A DNA stretch of 64,000 nt from Trissonchulus latispiculum (lineage: Eukaryota > Nematoda > Enoplea > Enoplida > Ironidae). Every line of letters begins with the position of its first letter. Position 1 is the first letter of the stretch. The stretch is from assembly GCA_030248195.1 (NCBI GenBank), contig JASAND010006816.1, positions 57,006-121,005 of the forward strand, given 5' to 3'. Below the pieces are notes generated by a model. The model did no database searches. It was not told the DNA's origin and was given only the letters and a program-made list of their open reading frames with translations. The translations under genes and the position numbers were made by a program. Shown here in pieces: positions 63,985 to 64,000 of this stretch.

Positions 63985-64000
63985 TGGTGACCAAGTACAA

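Overview
This is eukaryotic, repeat-rich DNA and most probably from a nematode. The best evidence is a complete four-exon cuticle collagen gene on the minus strand (23266-27029). It has the nematode N-terminal transmembrane domain, an RKKRQ processing site, interrupted Gly-X-Y blocks and an NDAQYCPCP tail. Short exons with GT-AG introns, the absence of operon structure and the many transposons fit an animal genome. Two large conserved genes lie on the same strand. One is the 5' half of a DOCK-D (zizimin) Rho-family GEF gene (31635-42291, 16 exons reconstructed). The other is the 3' half of a class XVIII myosin gene (48585-61140, 13 exons reconstructed).

Layout: 1-14.7 kb is a very large Ty3/Gypsy-like LTR retrotransposon read on the minus strand (gag 13249-10694, pol 10652-4803, and a third ORF from 3680 running off the left edge). 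17.4-18.9 kb is a cluster of foldback DNA elements. 19.0-19.8 kb is an uncharacterised cysteine-rich membrane-protein gene. 21.4-22.4 kb is repeats. 23.3-27.0 kb is the collagen gene. 29.5-31.6 kb is a second gag-type ORF lodged directly behind the last visible DOCK exon. 31.6-42.3 kb is DOCK-D. 42.3-48.6 kb is intergenic and full of inverted-repeat elements. 48.6-61.1 kb is the myosin XVIII tail, whose 5.6-kb intron holds several nested transposons. 61.2-64.0 kb is a decayed LINE on the plus strand.

The most unusual item is the third ORF of the Gypsy element. It is at least 1226 codons, open to the window edge, and carries a DEDDy-type 3'-5' exonuclease domain with all five signature residues (D460, E462, D539, Y638, D642) between low-complexity arms. 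It starts with a good N-myristoylation motif and has a plausible splice acceptor just upstream, like a retroviral env position. Gag and Pol are linked by a textbook -1 frameshift signal: a G_GGA_AAC heptamer, a 6-nt spacer, and a 12-bp stem that encloses the gag stop.

A second theme is families of non-autonomous DNA elements whose ends could be set from target-site duplications: CAAGAG/TAAGAG-ended foldbacks with 7-bp duplications, a GC-rich hAT-type element with a perfect 8-bp duplication, and CAGGGTATTTTT-ended elements. Several sit within a few bases of DOCK splice donors. Exon edges were set by eye from splice signals, reading phase and remembered family sequence, and are accurate to a few bases at best.
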